Of a stretch of DNA of 64,000 bases, positions 27,080 through 37,040 are shown one piece after another; within the stretch, counting starts at the first letter, position 1; the number at the start of each line of letters is the position of its first letter. Source of the DNA: Ensifer adhaerens (GTDB lineage: Bacteria > Pseudomonadota > Alphaproteobacteria > Rhizobiales > Rhizobiaceae); the NCBI RefSeq assembly GCF_002007205.1, contig NZ_LAZS01000012.1, positions 744,001 through 808,000 of the forward strand, read 5' to 3'. The notes beneath the pieces are model-generated. The model searched no databases and was not told the origin of the DNA. It worked only from the letters and a program-made list of their open reading frames with translations. The position numbers and the translations under genes are program-made.

Positions 27080-29530
27080 ATGGTCAATCTAGCGCGCTTC
27101 CGCTCGACCGATCCTTCCTTTGCCGACCTCGTGCCCTATGCGGCACTTGTCGACAATGGCGTCATCCTTTTGAAAGACGGCTCGTTGATGGCCGGGTGGT
27201 ACTTCGCAGGGCCCGACAGCGAGAGTGCTACGGACCTTGAGCGCAACGAAATATCCCGCCAGATCAACACGGTTCTCGCGCGGTTGGGATCCGGCTGGAT
27301 GATCCAGATAGAAGCTGTCCGGTTAGGCGCAGCCAGCTATCCGGGTCTTGACCGCTCGCACTTTCCCGATCCGGTAACGCGCGCAATCGATGCCGAACGC
27401 CGGGTGCACTTTGAAAGGGAAGGGGCGCATTTCGAGAGCCGCCACGCCCTGATCCTTACGCAACGTCCGCTCGAAGCAAATCGACGCGGGCTGGCGCGAT
27501 ATGTCTACGCCGACCCTGAAAGTCGCAAAAAAGGCTTCGCCGACGCAGCACTTGATCTTTTCCGGACCCGCGCCCGCGAGGTCGAACAGTATCTCGCAAA
27601 CTGGATCTCGCTTCGCCGCATGGCAACGCGCGAGCTCGATCCAGGCAACGGAGCACGACGGCACCGCTTCGACGAGCTTTTCCAGTTCATCCGCTTTTGC
27701 ATCACCGGGGAGAACCATCCGGTCAGATTGCCCGACATACCGATGTACCTCGACTGGCTGGCAACAGCCGAGCTCCACCATGGGCTCGACCCGATCGTCG
27801 ACAGTCGCCACGTGGGCGTGGTGGCGATCGACGGGCTGCCATCGGAAAGCTGGCCCGGAATTCTGAACAATCTCGATCGCCTGCCGCTCAGCTATCGTTG
27901 GTCGTCACGGTTCATATTCCTGGATCCCGAGGAAGCGCGTGACCGCCTCGAACGCACCCGCAAGAAATGGCAGCAAAAGGTTCGCCCATTCCTCGATCAG
28001 CTTTTTCAGACGGACAGTCGATCGATCGACCAGGATGCAATCGCCATGGTCGCCGAGGTGGAAGACGCGATCGCCCAGGCCTCGTCCGAACTGGTTTCCT
28101 ACGGCTATTACACGCCCGTCGTCATTGTCTTTGGGGGCGATAACGCAACCGTCCGAGACAAATGCGAGTTGATCAGGCAAGCCGTCCAGGCGGAAGGTTT
28201 CGGCGCGCGGATCGAAACGCTCAATGCAACGGAAGGTTATCTCGGCAGCCTCCCTGGCGTCTGGTACTGCAATCTGCGCGAGCCGCTGATCAATACACGC
28301 AACCTTGCCGATCTCATGCCCCTCAACACGGTCTGGGCCGGGAACCCAACGGCCCCGTGCCCCTATCTGCCGCAGCACTCACCGCCTTTGATGCAGGTCG
28401 CTTCCGGCTCGACACCCTTCAGGCTCAACCTTCATGTCGATGACGTCGGCCATACGCTTGTATTCGGCCCGACGGGATCGGGGAAATCGACTTTGCTTGC
28501 ACTGATTGCTGCGCAGTTTCGCCGCTACCTCGAAGCGCAGGTATTCGCTTTCGACAAGGGAAACTCGATGCTGCCCCTGACGCTTGGCGTCGGCGGCAAT
28601 CACTACGATATCGGAGGGGAAGGGGAGGGGGCTGCTCTCTGCTTCTGCCCGCTTCTCGATCTGGAAGGGGAGGGGGACCGAGCATGGGCGAGCCAGTGGA
28701 TCGAGACACTCGTAGAACTGCAGGGCGCATCAATCGGGCCGGATGAACGCAATGCGATCTCCCGGCAAATCGAATTGATGGCCGGGTCCACCGGTCGGTC
28801 ATTGTCCGATTTCGTGAGCGGCGTTCAGCTCAAGGCAATCAAGGACGCCCTTCGGCATTATACGCTCGACGGCCCGTTGGGCAGTCTGTTCGACGCCGAG
28901 GCCGATACACTGTCTTTTGGTGCGTTTCAGACCTTTGAGATCGAGCAACTGATGAGCCTCGGCGAGCGGACCCTCGTTCCGGTACTCACATACCTCTTTC
29001 GCCGCATCGAGAAGCGACTGACCGGCGCCCCGAGCCTCATCATCCTCGACGAGGCGTGGCTGATGCTCGGTCATCCGGTCTTTCGCGATCGCATCCGCGA
29101 ATGGCTGAAGGTATTGCGTAAGGCAAATTGCGCCGTGGTGCTCGCAACCCAATCGATCTCGGACGCCGAACGTTCCGGCATCATCGACGTGCTGAGGGAA
29201 AGCTGCCCGACGAAGATATGCCTTCCAAACGCCGCTGCCCGCCAACCGGGCGCCCGAGAATTCTATCAGCGAATGGGTTTCAACGAACGCCAGATCGAAA
29301 TCATCGCGGCGGCGACGCCGAAGCGAGAATACTACGTGACCTCTCCGGAGGGGCGGCGCCTCTTCAATATGGCCCTCGGCCCGGTCGCGCTCGCCTTTAC
29401 CGGAGCAACCGGCAAGGACGATCTCAAGCGCATTCGCGGGTTTCATCACGATCACGGCCTGAACTGGCCCACCCAATGGCTCAAATCAAGAGGAATTGCC
29501 GATGCGGAAACGCTTCTTGCAGATGACTGA
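27080..29530 (+). CDS. trbE: TrbE, conjugation T4SS ATPase (VirB4-like)
   Basis: An 816-residue ATPase, the largest energiser of the mating channel. The N-terminal half is the CagE/TrbE/VirB domain. The C-terminal half has Walker A FGPTGSGKSTLLALIA near residue 464 and Walker B SLIILDEAWLMLGHPVF. Length is normal for TrbE. The ribosome-binding site is weak, so translation may depend on trbD. Its end overlaps the trbJ start. Confidence 0.95.
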   Translation: MVNLARFRSTDPSFADLVPYAALVDNGVILLKDGSLMAGWYFAGPDSESATDLERNEISRQINTVLARLGSGWMIQIEAVRLGAASYPGLDRSHFPDPVTRAIDAERRVHFEREGAHFESRHALILTQRPLEANRRGLARYVYADPESRKKGFADAALDLFRTRAREVEQYLANWISLRRMATRELDPGNGARRHRFDELFQFIRFCITGENHPVRLPDIPMYLDWLATAELHHGLDPIVDSRHVGVVAIDGLPSESWPGILNNLDRLPLSYRWSSRFIFLDPEEARDRLERTRKKWQQKVRPFLDQLFQTDSRSIDQDAIAMVAEVEDAIAQASSELVSYGYYTPVVIVFGGDNATVRDKCELIRQAVQAEGFGARIETLNATEGYLGSLPGVWYCNLREPLINTRNLADLMPLNTVWAGNPTAPCPYLPQHSPPLMQVASGSTPFRLNLHVDDVGHTLVFGPTGSGKSTLLALIAAQFRRYLEAQVFAFDKGNSMLPLTLGVGGNHYDIGGEGEGAALCFCPLLDLEGEGDRAWASQWIETLVELQGASIGPDERNAISRQIELMAGSTGRSLSDFVSGVQLKAIKDALRHYTLDGPLGSLFDAEADTLSFGAFQTFEIEQLMSLGERTLVPVLTYLFRRIEKRLTGAPSLIILDEAWLMLGHPVFRDRIREWLKVLRKANCAVVLATQSISDAERSGIIDVLRESCPTKICLPNAAARQPGAREFYQRMGFNERQIEIIAAATPKREYYVTSPEGRRLFNMALGPVALAFTGATGKDDLKRIRGFHHDHGLNWPTQWLKSRGIADAETLLADD

Positions 29531-30299
29531 GCTCGCGGTCCTGTCGCTCCTTGCGATGGCGGCAAGCAACGACGCCGCACGCGCCGGCGGAGCCACCGGT
29601 GCGGCCACCGAATGGACCCAGCTTGCCAATAATGCCGAGCTCATCAACCTGCTCGAAAGGTCCGGCGTCCAGATCGAGAACCAGGTCAAGCAAATCGGCC
29701 AGCTTGCCGAGCAGATCCAGAACCAGCTGAAGATCTACGACAACATGCTGCAGAACACCGCTCGCCTTCCGCAACACGCGTGGGGCAAGATCGAAGCGGA
29801 TCTACGTCGCCTGCAACAAGTCGTCGATAGCGGCCGGGGAATATCCTTCTCCATGGGCAACGCCGATGACGTCCTGCGCCAGCGCTTCGCAAGCTACGCC
29901 GACTTCAAGACCGGATTGCCTGACGGGGAAACGTTCTCCTCGCACTATCAGACATGGTCTGACACCAATCGCGATACCATCACCGGCACACTGAAGGCTG
30001 CAAACCTGACCGCGGCGCAGTTTTCAGGCGAAGAGGCGACGATGCGCTCGCTTCGTTCGCTGTCGGAAACCTCTGACGGGCAAATGAAGGCGGTTCAGGT
30101 CGGACACCAGATAGCGGCCGAGCAAGTCGGACAGATCCAGAAGCTTCGAGGCCTTGTGTCCCAGCAGATGACGATGATGGCGACGTGGTACCAAAGCAAC
30201 CAGACGGACAAGGATCTCGCTCAAGCCAGGCGCGAGCGCTTCTTCGACGGGCCGGCCCAACTCGGTCCTGGAGGGCAGAAGTTGGAGCTTCGCTGGTGA
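29502..30299 (+). CDS. trbJ: TrbJ, conjugation T4SS protein (VirB5-like)
   Basis: A 265-residue secreted protein. It has a signal peptide (about 1-28, LAVLSLLAMAASNDAARA) and then a mostly helical body (VQIENQVKQIGQLAEQIQNQ). VirB5/TrbJ proteins sit on the pilus tip and take part in recipient contact. I prefer the ATG at 29,502, seven bases after agagga, to a TTG at 29,496. Its stop overlaps the GTG of trbL, leaving no room for the trbK gene usually found here. Confidence 0.9.
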   Translation: MRKRFLQMTELAVLSLLAMAASNDAARAGGATGAATEWTQLANNAELINLLERSGVQIENQVKQIGQLAEQIQNQLKIYDNMLQNTARLPQHAWGKIEADLRRLQQVVDSGRGISFSMGNADDVLRQRFASYADFKTGLPDGETFSSHYQTWSDTNRDTITGTLKAANLTAAQFSGEEATMRSLRSLSETSDGQMKAVQVGHQIAAEQVGQIQKLRGLVSQQMTMMATWYQSNQTDKDLAQARRERFFDGPAQLGPGGQKLELRW

Positions 30300-31513
30300 G
30301 CAAGTTCGACCTCAACGCCTCTCCATTCAGCAACAATTCCGCCCAGCTAGCTCGTCCATTCGTCGTGGTGTCCTGCCTACTGCTCGGCTCTGCCCTTGAG
30401 GTCCAGGCACAGGATGGAAGCGTACTGACCGAACTCGAGAACCAGGTCGCCGCCGCCGCCAAGGGTTGGGAATCGCGGGTGCTGGCGGCAGCGCGCTCCC
30501 TGTTCTGGATCCTCGCGGGTATCGAAGTGGCGATCGCTGCCGTCTGGCTCGCCCTACAGGCAGCGTCACTTGACGGCTGGTTTGCCGAACTCGTGCGCAG
30601 GATTATGTTCATAGGCCTCTTCGCCTTCGCGCTCGAGGAAGGGCCTGATTTCGCGAAGAGCGTGGTCGACAGCCTCTTTCAGATCGGTGCCAGTGGCGGA
30701 TCGGCCTCGCCGGCAGACATATTTGACGCGGGCATCAGGGTCGCTTCGCACATGTCGAAGCAGATCCAGTTCGGGCTCTTCGAGGACAATGCGCTGGCGA
30801 TTGCGGCGGTCCTTGCAATGGTTGTGGTGGTGATTTCCTTCTCGCTCGTCGCGGCAATCTTCGTCGCAATCATGGTCGAGGCGTATGTCGGCCTCCTGGC
30901 GGGGATGATCATGCTGGGGCTCGGAGGCTCTTCCCATACGAAGGACTTTGCCGTGCGCTATCTCGTTTACGCGTTCAGCGTCGGGCTGAAACTTATGGCG
31001 CTCGTGATGATTGCCCGGATCGGTTCGGAAGTGCTTTTGGGTCTCGCCAGCGCACCGACTGGAGAAACACAGCAATTCGTCACGACGCTCGCAATCGCCG
31101 GCATCTCGGTCGTTGTCTTCATCATTGCGATCTACGTTCCAAACATTCTGCAGGGCGTCGTCCAGGGCGCATCCGTTGCCGGCGGAATGGAGGCAATTCG
31201 GCACGGCGGCCAGGCGGCATCCTTTGCGACCGGCGCTGCGTTTCTCGCGGCCGGAGGGACGGCTGCCGGCATTGCGGCGGCAAAGTCCGCCCGCGCGGCC
31301 GGAGCATCGGCCACGGCGTCAGCTCTTCACGGCATGAGGCATGGTGCCGCCTTAAGCGCGCAAGCGGCAGGTTCAGCGGCAAAGGATAAGGCAATCGGCG
31401 CGCCGGGCGCTCACGCCGCCTCCTTGATGGGCCTTGCAAACGACAAGCTCGCCAACAAGGCCTCGACACAAACCACAGGCCGGCAATCGCCGCCCGACCT
31501 TGCGGACAACTGA
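30296..31513 (+). CDS. trbL: TrbL, polytopic T4SS channel protein (VirB6-like)
   Basis: A 405-residue inner-membrane protein with at least five hydrophobic segments (for example LAIAAVLAMVVVVISFSLVA and TLAIAGISVVVFIIAIYVP) and an Ala/Gly-rich C-terminal tail, as in TrbL/VirB6. I chose the GTG at 30,296, which overlaps the trbJ stop and has a ggag site upstream. The N-terminal hydrophobic segment (VVVSCLLLGSALEVQA) may be a cleaved signal. Confidence 0.92.
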   Translation: MSKFDLNASPFSNNSAQLARPFVVVSCLLLGSALEVQAQDGSVLTELENQVAAAAKGWESRVLAAARSLFWILAGIEVAIAAVWLALQAASLDGWFAELVRRIMFIGLFAFALEEGPDFAKSVVDSLFQIGASGGSASPADIFDAGIRVASHMSKQIQFGLFEDNALAIAAVLAMVVVVISFSLVAAIFVAIMVEAYVGLLAGMIMLGLGGSSHTKDFAVRYLVYAFSVGLKLMALVMIARIGSEVLLGLASAPTGETQQFVTTLAIAGISVVVFIIAIYVPNILQGVVQGASVAGGMEAIRHGGQAASFATGAAFLAAGGTAAGIAAAKSARAAGASATASALHGMRHGAALSAQAAGSAAKDKAIGAPGAHAASLMGLANDKLANKASTQTTGRQSPPDLADN

Positions 31514-31537
31514 AGCGCTCAATGAGGAACATGATCA

Positions 31538-32200
31538 ATGGTTGCCCGAGATGTCCCCGAGAACCCCTACATCGCCGCGCGCCAGGAGTGGAACGAACGC
31601 TACGGCTCCTATGTTCGATCAGCGATAGCCTGGCGCATCATCGGGACGACCGCCATGGCAATCGCGATCATCGGTTTTGGCTATGGGCTCTACCAGAGTT
31701 CGAAGGTCAAGCTCGTGCCCTACATCGTCGAGGTCGACAAACTCGGAGCGGCCGTCAGCGCAGGCTTTCCCGAGCAGATCGACTACGCCGACCAGCGCGT
31801 TGTGCGTGCCTCGCTGGCAGGCTTCTTTGCAAGTTTCCGATCGGTGACGCCCGACGCGGTCGTCCAGAAGAAATACATCGACAGAACCTATGCTCTGCTT
31901 CAAAACGCCGATCCGGCGACCGGCAAGGTGAACGCCTGGTTCCGGGACAATTCGCCATTCGAAAGAGCGCGCCGCGCAACCGTTGCGATCGAGGTGAACA
32001 ACGTCGTGGCGCTTTCGGACCAGACCTACCAGGTCGACTGGACCGAGTTCGAACGCGACCGGGCCGGAAAAGAGACCGGCGTGCGGCGGTTCCGCGGGAT
32101 CGCGACGGTCACCCTGACAGCGCCACAGGATGAGGCGGTGATCCGTCTCAATCCAATCGGCCTCTACCTCAGGGATCTCGACTGGACGGCGCAGCTTTGA
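31538..32200 (+). CDS. trbF: TrbF, conjugation T4SS protein (VirB8-like)
   Basis: A 220-residue bitopic inner-membrane protein. It has a short cytoplasmic N-terminus ([15 protein letters not shown], a TrbF hallmark), one membrane helix ([20 protein letters not shown]) and a periplasmic VirB8-type domain ending [16 protein letters not shown]. It nucleates assembly of the core complex with TrbG and TrbI. Confidence 0.94.
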   Translation: MVARDVPENPYIAARQEWNERYGSYVRSAIAWRIIGTTAMAIAIIGFGYGLYQSSKVKLVPYIVEVDKLGAAVSAGFPEQIDYADQRVVRASLAGFFASFRSVTPDAVVQKKYIDRTYALLQNADPATGKVNAWFRDNSPFERARRATVAIEVNNVVALSDQTYQVDWTEFERDRAGKETGVRRFRGIATVTLTAPQDEAVIRLNPIGLYLRDLDWTAQL

Positions 32201-32217
32201 CGGGGAGAGGAGATGTC

Positions 32218-33027
32218 GTGAGCTATAGTAAAACAGGCATACTGGCACTGATTTTGGGTTCGCTTTTGCCGAGCGGAGCCGTTTACGGCGAAGCGATCAC
32301 CACGAAGGAAGCGAATGCGGCCCGGCTGTCGGCAAAATGGCGGGCAGCTTCGGGCGTCACCACGAACGGACCCGATGGCAAGGTCATCTTCCTTTACGGC
32401 GCAAGCCAGCCATCGGTCGTCTGCTCGCCCCTCCAGGTGTGTGACATCGAGCTTCAGGCGGGCGAGATCGTGCGTGACGTGCTGGTTGGCGATACCGTTC
32501 GCTGGAAGATCGAGGCTGCGACGTCTGGTGCTGCCGGCGGGCAGGCAATTCACCTGGTGATCAAGCCGTCCGAACCTTCGATAACAACGTCCATGGTGGT
32601 GACGACGTCGAGGCGCACCTACCACATCCAGCTGAAGTCTCATCCGACCCACTACATGGCGCGTGTCGGCTTTGCCTATCAGGAGGACAGATCCACGAGC
32701 ATCGCCGACGCCAACGCCCGACTGGAGGCAGGCGCCGGTAGCGTCCCCTCCGAGCGGCTCGATTTCACCTATACGATCAGCGGTCGAGCCCGCTGGAAAC
32801 CGACACAAGTCTATTCGGATGGACAGAAAACCTACATCCAGTTCCCGAAGTCCATCGCGAGCCAGGACGCGCCGGTCCTATTCGTTGTTTCCGGTGGCCA
32901 GAACAGGATCGTCAATTACCGAATGAAGAACGGGGTGATGATCGTCGATTTCGATGTTGAGCGCGCAGTTCTGGTCTCGGGCGTCGGATGGCGCCAGGAG
33001 AAAGTCACGATCGGAAGGGGAGGATAG
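32218..33027 (+). CDS. trbG: TrbG, T4SS outer-membrane core protein (VirB9-like)
   Basis: A 269-residue secreted core component. A signal peptide ([18 protein letters not shown]) is followed by a VirB9-type body: [18 protein letters not shown], a [20 protein letters not shown] strand pair and the C-terminal [21 protein letters not shown] chose the GTG at 32,218, preceded by agagga; a TTG at 32,197 would lengthen the signal region atypically. It forms the outer-membrane ring with TrbH and TrbI. Confidence 0.92.
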   Translation: MSYSKTGILALILGSLLPSGAVYGEAITTKEANAARLSAKWRAASGVTTNGPDGKVIFLYGASQPSVVCSPLQVCDIELQAGEIVRDVLVGDTVRWKIEAATSGAAGGQAIHLVIKPSEPSITTSMVVTTSRRTYHIQLKSHPTHYMARVGFAYQEDRSTSIADANARLEAGAGSVPSERLDFTYTISGRARWKPTQVYSDGQKTYIQFPKSIASQDAPVLFVVSGGQNRIVNYRMKNGVMIVDFDVERAVLVSGVGWRQEKVTIGRGG

Positions 33028-33030
33028 GGG

Positions 33031-33471
33031 ATGAGGGGTCTTGCTGCGCTCATTCTTATCGCCGTCCTTGTGAGTGGCTGCAAAGGTGGCGCGCCTTTGC
33101 CGACGATTGACGCGCTTCCTCAAGAAATCTCGATGAGTGCCGAAACTGCAATTGCCGGCGATATGGCAAGCCGCTTCGTCGAAGCAATGGGCAACGAGAA
33201 ACCGCTTTCGGTCCATGTGTCCCCAGCCACCGATCGATCGGGCGAAGCGCTTCAAACTGCACTCAAGCTCTGGGGGTTCCCGGTGCTCACCGAAGACGAA
33301 AAGGCGGGTGCGAAAAAGCCGGTAACCGAGGTCGCCTACGGCACCACGGCGTTCGAAGATATCATTCTCGTGCGGCTATCGACACCTGTGATTACCCTGA
33401 CGCGCGCCTACCGGACGAACTTGGAAGGTGCCCAGCCCGCGACACCGCTCGCCGTCGCGCGTCATCGATAG
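33031..33471 (+). CDS. trbH: TrbH, conjugation lipoprotein (VirB7-role)
   Basis: A 146-residue lipoprotein. The signal peptide ends in a lipobox, LVSGC (Cys17). The gene lies between trbG and trbI with three and nine bases of spacing, as in Ti plasmids. It probably stabilises the TrbG ring at the outer membrane. Confidence 0.9.
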   Translation: MRGLAALILIAVLVSGCKGGAPLPTIDALPQEISMSAETAIAGDMASRFVEAMGNEKPLSVHVSPATDRSGEALQTALKLWGFPVLTEDEKAGAKKPVTEVAYGTTAFEDIILVRLSTPVITLTRAYRTNLEGAQPATPLAVARHR

Positions 33472-33480
33472 GAACCTGTC

Positions 33481-34752
33481 ATGGCTCAATCGCTGCAGCT
33501 TTCTCACACCCCGAAGAACATTCGCAGGGTCAATCGGGTACCGCTCCTTGTCGCGGGCGCGATGATGATCATCTTTCTCGCCGTCCTCGTCGCAGGCCTT
33601 GCCTCGCGAGGAATTGGCCAGCGATCCGACAGTGGGGCGGGCGAGCCCTCAAACGGTTCGGCATCATCCTTTGCCGAAAACATCAAGCGGGGCGTCGCCG
33701 ACGGCATCATTGCCGAACCGCTTGAGGCTCGCACTGCAGGCATTGCGGCCGAGCCTTCAACCGAGGTGCCACTGTCGGACATCCAAACGCCCCCCGATAA
33801 GACGTCGCTTCCGGGAAGCACTGCTGAAACCAGGAGCCAGGGGAATGAAGATGATTGGTTGAACCAGTTCGAGCGCGAGCGAAAGGAACAGCTTCTTCGT
33901 GAGCGCCATCGGCAGGACATGGCGAGACTTCAGGCAAGAGACGCAGCCCTCGACTCTCCTCTCGCCGTCGAGATCAAAAACGGAGATGAACCCGCCAAGT
34001 TGGAGAGCAGTTCCAGCGGCAACACGCCCACATCTCGTAATCCCGCAGACGTGCTTTCAAGAGCGCTCGAGGGCGCAGGGGGAGACCCCAATCTCCAAGC
34101 TTCCAAGGAGGCCTTCTTCAACTCTGACATCAAGGAGCTTGGATATTTGCCAAAGGGGGTCGTTCCCGCACAGTCGCCTTTCGAGCTGAAGCGCGGCTCG
34201 GTCATCCCCGCAACCTTGATTACCGGCATCAACTCCGACCTGCCTGGTCGTATCTCAGCCCAGGTCAATCATCCGATCTATGACAGCGCCACCGGCCGCC
34301 ATCTCATCATTCCCCAAGGCACCAAGCTCTTCGGCCGTTATGACGCCGAGGTCGCGTTCGGGCAGTCACGTGTGCTGGTGATCTGGACCGACCTCATCTT
34401 TCCGAACGGCTCGACCTTGCAGATCGGCGGCATGGCCGGCACCGACGCCAAAGGATACGGCGGCTTTAAGGACAAGGTCGATCGACACCTCCTTAGAACC
34501 TTTGGCTCCGCAGCGCTCGTCGCCTTGATAGGCGCGGGTATCGATATGTCCCTTCCAACCGACGAGCGCGACAGAGGACGCGATACGGCCTCGGACGCCG
34601 CCCGTCGCAGTTTTGCCGAGACTTTCGGCCGGGTGGCCGAGCGGACCATTGTAAAAAACCTCGATGTGCAGCCCACGCTCCGCATCAGGCCAGGCTACAT
34701 CTTCAACGTCCTCGTTGACCAGGACATTGTCTTTCCCAGCGCCTATCGATAA
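33481..34752 (+). CDS. trbI: TrbI, T4SS core channel protein (VirB10-like)
   Basis: A 423-residue protein spanning the envelope. It has a short cytoplasmic N-terminus, one membrane helix (LLVAGAMMIIFLAVLVAGLA), a Pro/Ser-rich periplasmic linker and a C-terminal VirB10 beta-barrel domain (LKRGSVIPATLITGINSDLP; RHLIIPQGTKLFGRYDAEV). It ends with the last gene of the traI-trb operon, convergent to traR. Confidence 0.95.
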   Translation: MAQSLQLSHTPKNIRRVNRVPLLVAGAMMIIFLAVLVAGLASRGIGQRSDSGAGEPSNGSASSFAENIKRGVADGIIAEPLEARTAGIAAEPSTEVPLSDIQTPPDKTSLPGSTAETRSQGNEDDWLNQFERERKEQLLRERHRQDMARLQARDAALDSPLAVEIKNGDEPAKLESSSSGNTPTSRNPADVLSRALEGAGGDPNLQASKEAFFNSDIKELGYLPKGVVPAQSPFELKRGSVIPATLITGINSDLPGRISAQVNHPIYDSATGRHLIIPQGTKLFGRYDAEVAFGQSRVLVIWTDLIFPNGSTLQIGGMAGTDAKGYGGFKDKVDRHLLRTFGSAALVALIGAGIDMSLPTDERDRGRDTASDAARRSFAETFGRVAERTIVKNLDVQPTLRIRPGYIFNVLVDQDIVFPSAYR

Positions 34753-34756
34753 GGTG

Positions 34757-34770
34757 GCCCGAAGACGGGC
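34757..34770. terminator. Small hairpin between trbI and traR
   Basis: A 5-bp GC stem (gcccg / cgggc) with an aaga loop, lying between two convergent genes. No T-run follows, so termination here is only a suggestion. Confidence 0.3.
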
Positions 34771-34807
34771 ACGCTCTGCGATAGTAGCATTCCCCACACG
34801 CTGAACG

Positions 34808-35521
34808 TCAGATGAGCAGGCGACGGGTGGCGGACGCGGTCGCTTGGGGCAGCTTGCAGACGCCGAGCTTATCCATGGCCCGCTTGAGATTGCGACGCAC
34901 ACACGTGTAGGTAATCTCAAGTATCTCGGCGGTCTCACGCATCGACTTTCCCTCGGCCGACCACTTGAGGCAGAAGAGTTCACGGGCGCTCAGAGCTGGC
35001 GAGCCGTTGTTTTCCAGATGTTCCATGTTTCTCATCCTTGAGTGTAGGAAGGCCGCGGCAGTGATGCCGAGACCTGATATTTCGCCCGCAACGCCACCGT
35101 GCGCACGGCTTAGAGAGGACGAAGTGAAGGTGAGGATTGCGAACCGTCCGAAACCGGCCGATACCGATACAGAAAGCCCCGTCTTCAACCCGAAATCGGC
35201 AGCCTCCGTGTAGAAGCCCCGCAATTCCCGGCAAAGCCTTGGTCGTACATCATCGACCGACCAGCGGAAGACCTGTGTTCCGCGCTTGGCCATCGTCACC
35301 ACCGGGTCGAGTGTCATATAGGAACGCGCAAAGTAGCGGCGCTGCCATTCGAGCGGATAGTTGGTAGCCACAAAATTGTCGTTCGGATGGGCTCTGAAAT
35401 AGGCGTAGTGGTCAAACCCCGCAGCTCCTGCCAAGCGCGCAAGAGACGCGTTGAGCGCGTTTGACGATAAGTGGATCTGGCAAAGATCGATCACTCGCTC
35501 AAAAATGTGTCGTTCGTTCAT
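34808..35521 (-). CDS. traR: TraR, LuxR-family quorum-sensing activator
   Basis: A 237-residue regulator. The N-terminal autoinducer-binding domain keeps the expected residues (WQRRYFARSYMTLDPVV and QVFRWS, equivalent to Trp57, Tyr61, Asp70 and Trp85 of TraR). The C-terminal LuxR helix-turn-helix contains LSARELFCLKWSAEGKSMRE and TAEILEITYTCVRRNLKRAM. A ggaggtg site precedes the ATG. It should activate the traI-trb and tra operons when the TraI signal accumulates. No traM anti-activator gene is adjacent. Confidence 0.92.
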   Translation of the reverse strand: MNERHIFERVIDLCQIHLSSNALNASLARLAGAAGFDHYAYFRAHPNDNFVATNYPLEWQRRYFARSYMTLDPVVTMAKRGTQVFRWSVDDVRPRLCRELRGFYTEAADFGLKTGLSVSVSAGFGRFAILTFTSSSLSRAHGGVAGEISGLGITAAAFLHSRMRNMEHLENNGSPALSARELFCLKWSAEGKSMRETAEILEITYTCVRRNLKRAMDKLGVCKLPQATASATRRLLI

Positions 35522-35671
35522 GCAATTTCACCTCCGGCGCGTGTTGGTCGGATCGAGCCTTTCGCAGGCGGCAACGACACACGGTCTAGATGCAGGCTCC
35601 ATCGACTGCAATCAATTGTAACGCTGCCGCAACAAAACTTAACAATACGCAAGGAGGCAAACGGGACTAAG

Positions 35672-36427
35672 TCATTCAATTTCCACGGTATATGCCAGCA
35701 GATAACCGCCAAGTCGCACCGTCTTCACATAAGTCGGCTCACCCGGATCAGGCTCTATCTTTTGCCTCAGACGCCGGACATGCACGTCAATGCTGCGCTC
35801 CGAAGGACCGGCAAGCCCGAACCGCGTCGCCTCCAACAATTCCTCTCGCGACAGGACCTTTCCTGGGTTGCGAGCAAGAGCAAGCAGGATATCGAATTCA
35901 CCGGCAGTCAGTGTCCTCGTCTGCCCATCGCGGTCGTGGAGTGTGCGTTTGCCCGGATCTATGCGCCAGCCGTCAAACAACAATATTCGCGTATCCTCGA
36001 CACGAGCCCGGCCGGAGTTGGCTCGTCGCAGGATGCTGCGCAACCTCGCAAGCGTCGCGTCTTCTTCGCCAATCCTCAAGACACAGGCATCAGCACCAGC
36101 GTTCAGTCCTTCTACAACGATGCTGTCATCGTGCCTGTCCACGATAAGAACGAGCGCAATGTCGCTCACTGTGCGAACCTGTCGGCAAAACTGGAGGGTT
36201 GCGGCAGATGGCAGCTTTCCCTCAGCGACAACGAGGTCGATGCTGCGAATTTTCAAAAGCCGAAGGGCCAGTGTGGCGCTGGTGAGGTGGACGTCGTAGC
36301 CGTGGCTGATGAGAAGGGAGGCAAACCGACGACGCGTTTCTTCATCTTCGATCACTGCCAGAACGACTTTTGAATGGCCGGTGATCCGCTTGTCTTTGCG
36401 CAACGAAGTTCCCTGCGATGTCGGCAT
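35672..36427 (-). CDS. OmpR/PhoB-type regulator with degenerate receiver
   Basis: A 251-residue protein with receiver plus winged helix. In the receiver (VVLAVIEDEETRRRFASLLI), the position of the phospho-accepting Asp is Glu (DLVVAEGKLP), the conserved Thr is replaced (LVLIVDRH), and the Lys of the KP motif is absent (ACVLRIGEED). The DNA-binding domain is intact (LTAGEFDILLALARNPGKVL; SIDVHVRRLRQKIEPD; TVRLGGYLL). It probably acts without phosphorylation. The start is uncertain: ATG at 36,427 or GTG at 36,472. It lies beside traR and is divergent from a similar regulator. Confidence 0.8.
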   Translation of the reverse strand: MPTSQGTSLRKDKRITGHSKVVLAVIEDEETRRRFASLLISHGYDVHLTSATLALRLLKIRSIDLVVAEGKLPSAATLQFCRQVRTVSDIALVLIVDRHDDSIVVEGLNAGADACVLRIGEEDATLARLRSILRRANSGRARVEDTRILLFDGWRIDPGKRTLHDRDGQTRTLTAGEFDILLALARNPGKVLSREELLEATRFGLAGPSERSIDVHVRRLRQKIEPDPGEPTYVKTVRLGGYLLAYTVEIE

Positions 36428-36472
36428 TGGCAGTGATTGCCATGCAACCTCTTGGGGAGCTAACGCCCCCAC

Positions 36473-37040
36473 CGGCCCTGCTCAATGCACAGAAGTGCCC
36501 CTTAACGGTATCGCCCTTTTGAAACACGGGCTCGATTGATGCGCATCGCAGGCCCGTGGCGGAAGTCGACGCGCATTGCCCCTAGCCAGTTATAATGTTT
36601 TCGCGAGAACCTTATAACTCTCCAATTCTTCCGGCGAGCCACCGCTGCCTAGCTCTTCGCGACGCACAAATGGCATCGAACCACACGCCCGCGAAACGAA
36701 ACGAGGGCAAATGAGACACCCCGACCGTTCTCCTGGCGTTCGACATTTGGGGTGCTCCGTCATGCGTTCATCGTTCTGCCTATCAATAGCTCCGTGTTCC
36801 GCGTTCGGCATCGCGCTCCTCCTCCAAGATAGCCGGATGATGAACCTGCCGGAGGCAAGCCTCCAATTGACCACGTGATGCATTCATATGGCCTGACGAT
36901 CAGTCTTCCCGTCGGGAAAATCCCGTCGGAGCCACCCGCAACAATTCTTAATAGAACTTCGAGCCGCAGACCATTGAGAGCAAAACCCTTGCGTGCAATC
37001 ATTCGACATTGCGTCAAGCACCGCGACCGGGAGGCAAGCG
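36473..37040. other. Divergent intergenic region between two OmpR-type regulators
   Basis: 568 bases. A perfect palindrome (ttcccg-t-cgggaa) is at 36,906-36,918, followed by a partial repeat of its sequence (aatcccg). A minus-strand frame from 36,763 down to 36,590 could encode 57 residues with a CLICPRFVSRACGS cysteine cluster. It has no clear ribosome-binding site and I do not recognise it. Confidence 0.4.
36906..36918. promoter_or_regulatory. Palindromic operator candidate upstream of the regulator/amidohydrolase operon
   Basis: A 13-base palindrome (ttcccgtcgggaa) about 120 bp before the start of the regulator at 37,041. A related half (aaatcccgtcgg) follows nine bases on. It is a likely binding site for one of the two flanking regulators. 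Confidence 0.45.

Noticed and set aside
36590-36763. 57-codon minus-strand frame with a cysteine cluster
   Set aside because: No convincing ribosome-binding site, no recognised family and located in a promoter region; mentioned only within the intergenic entry.
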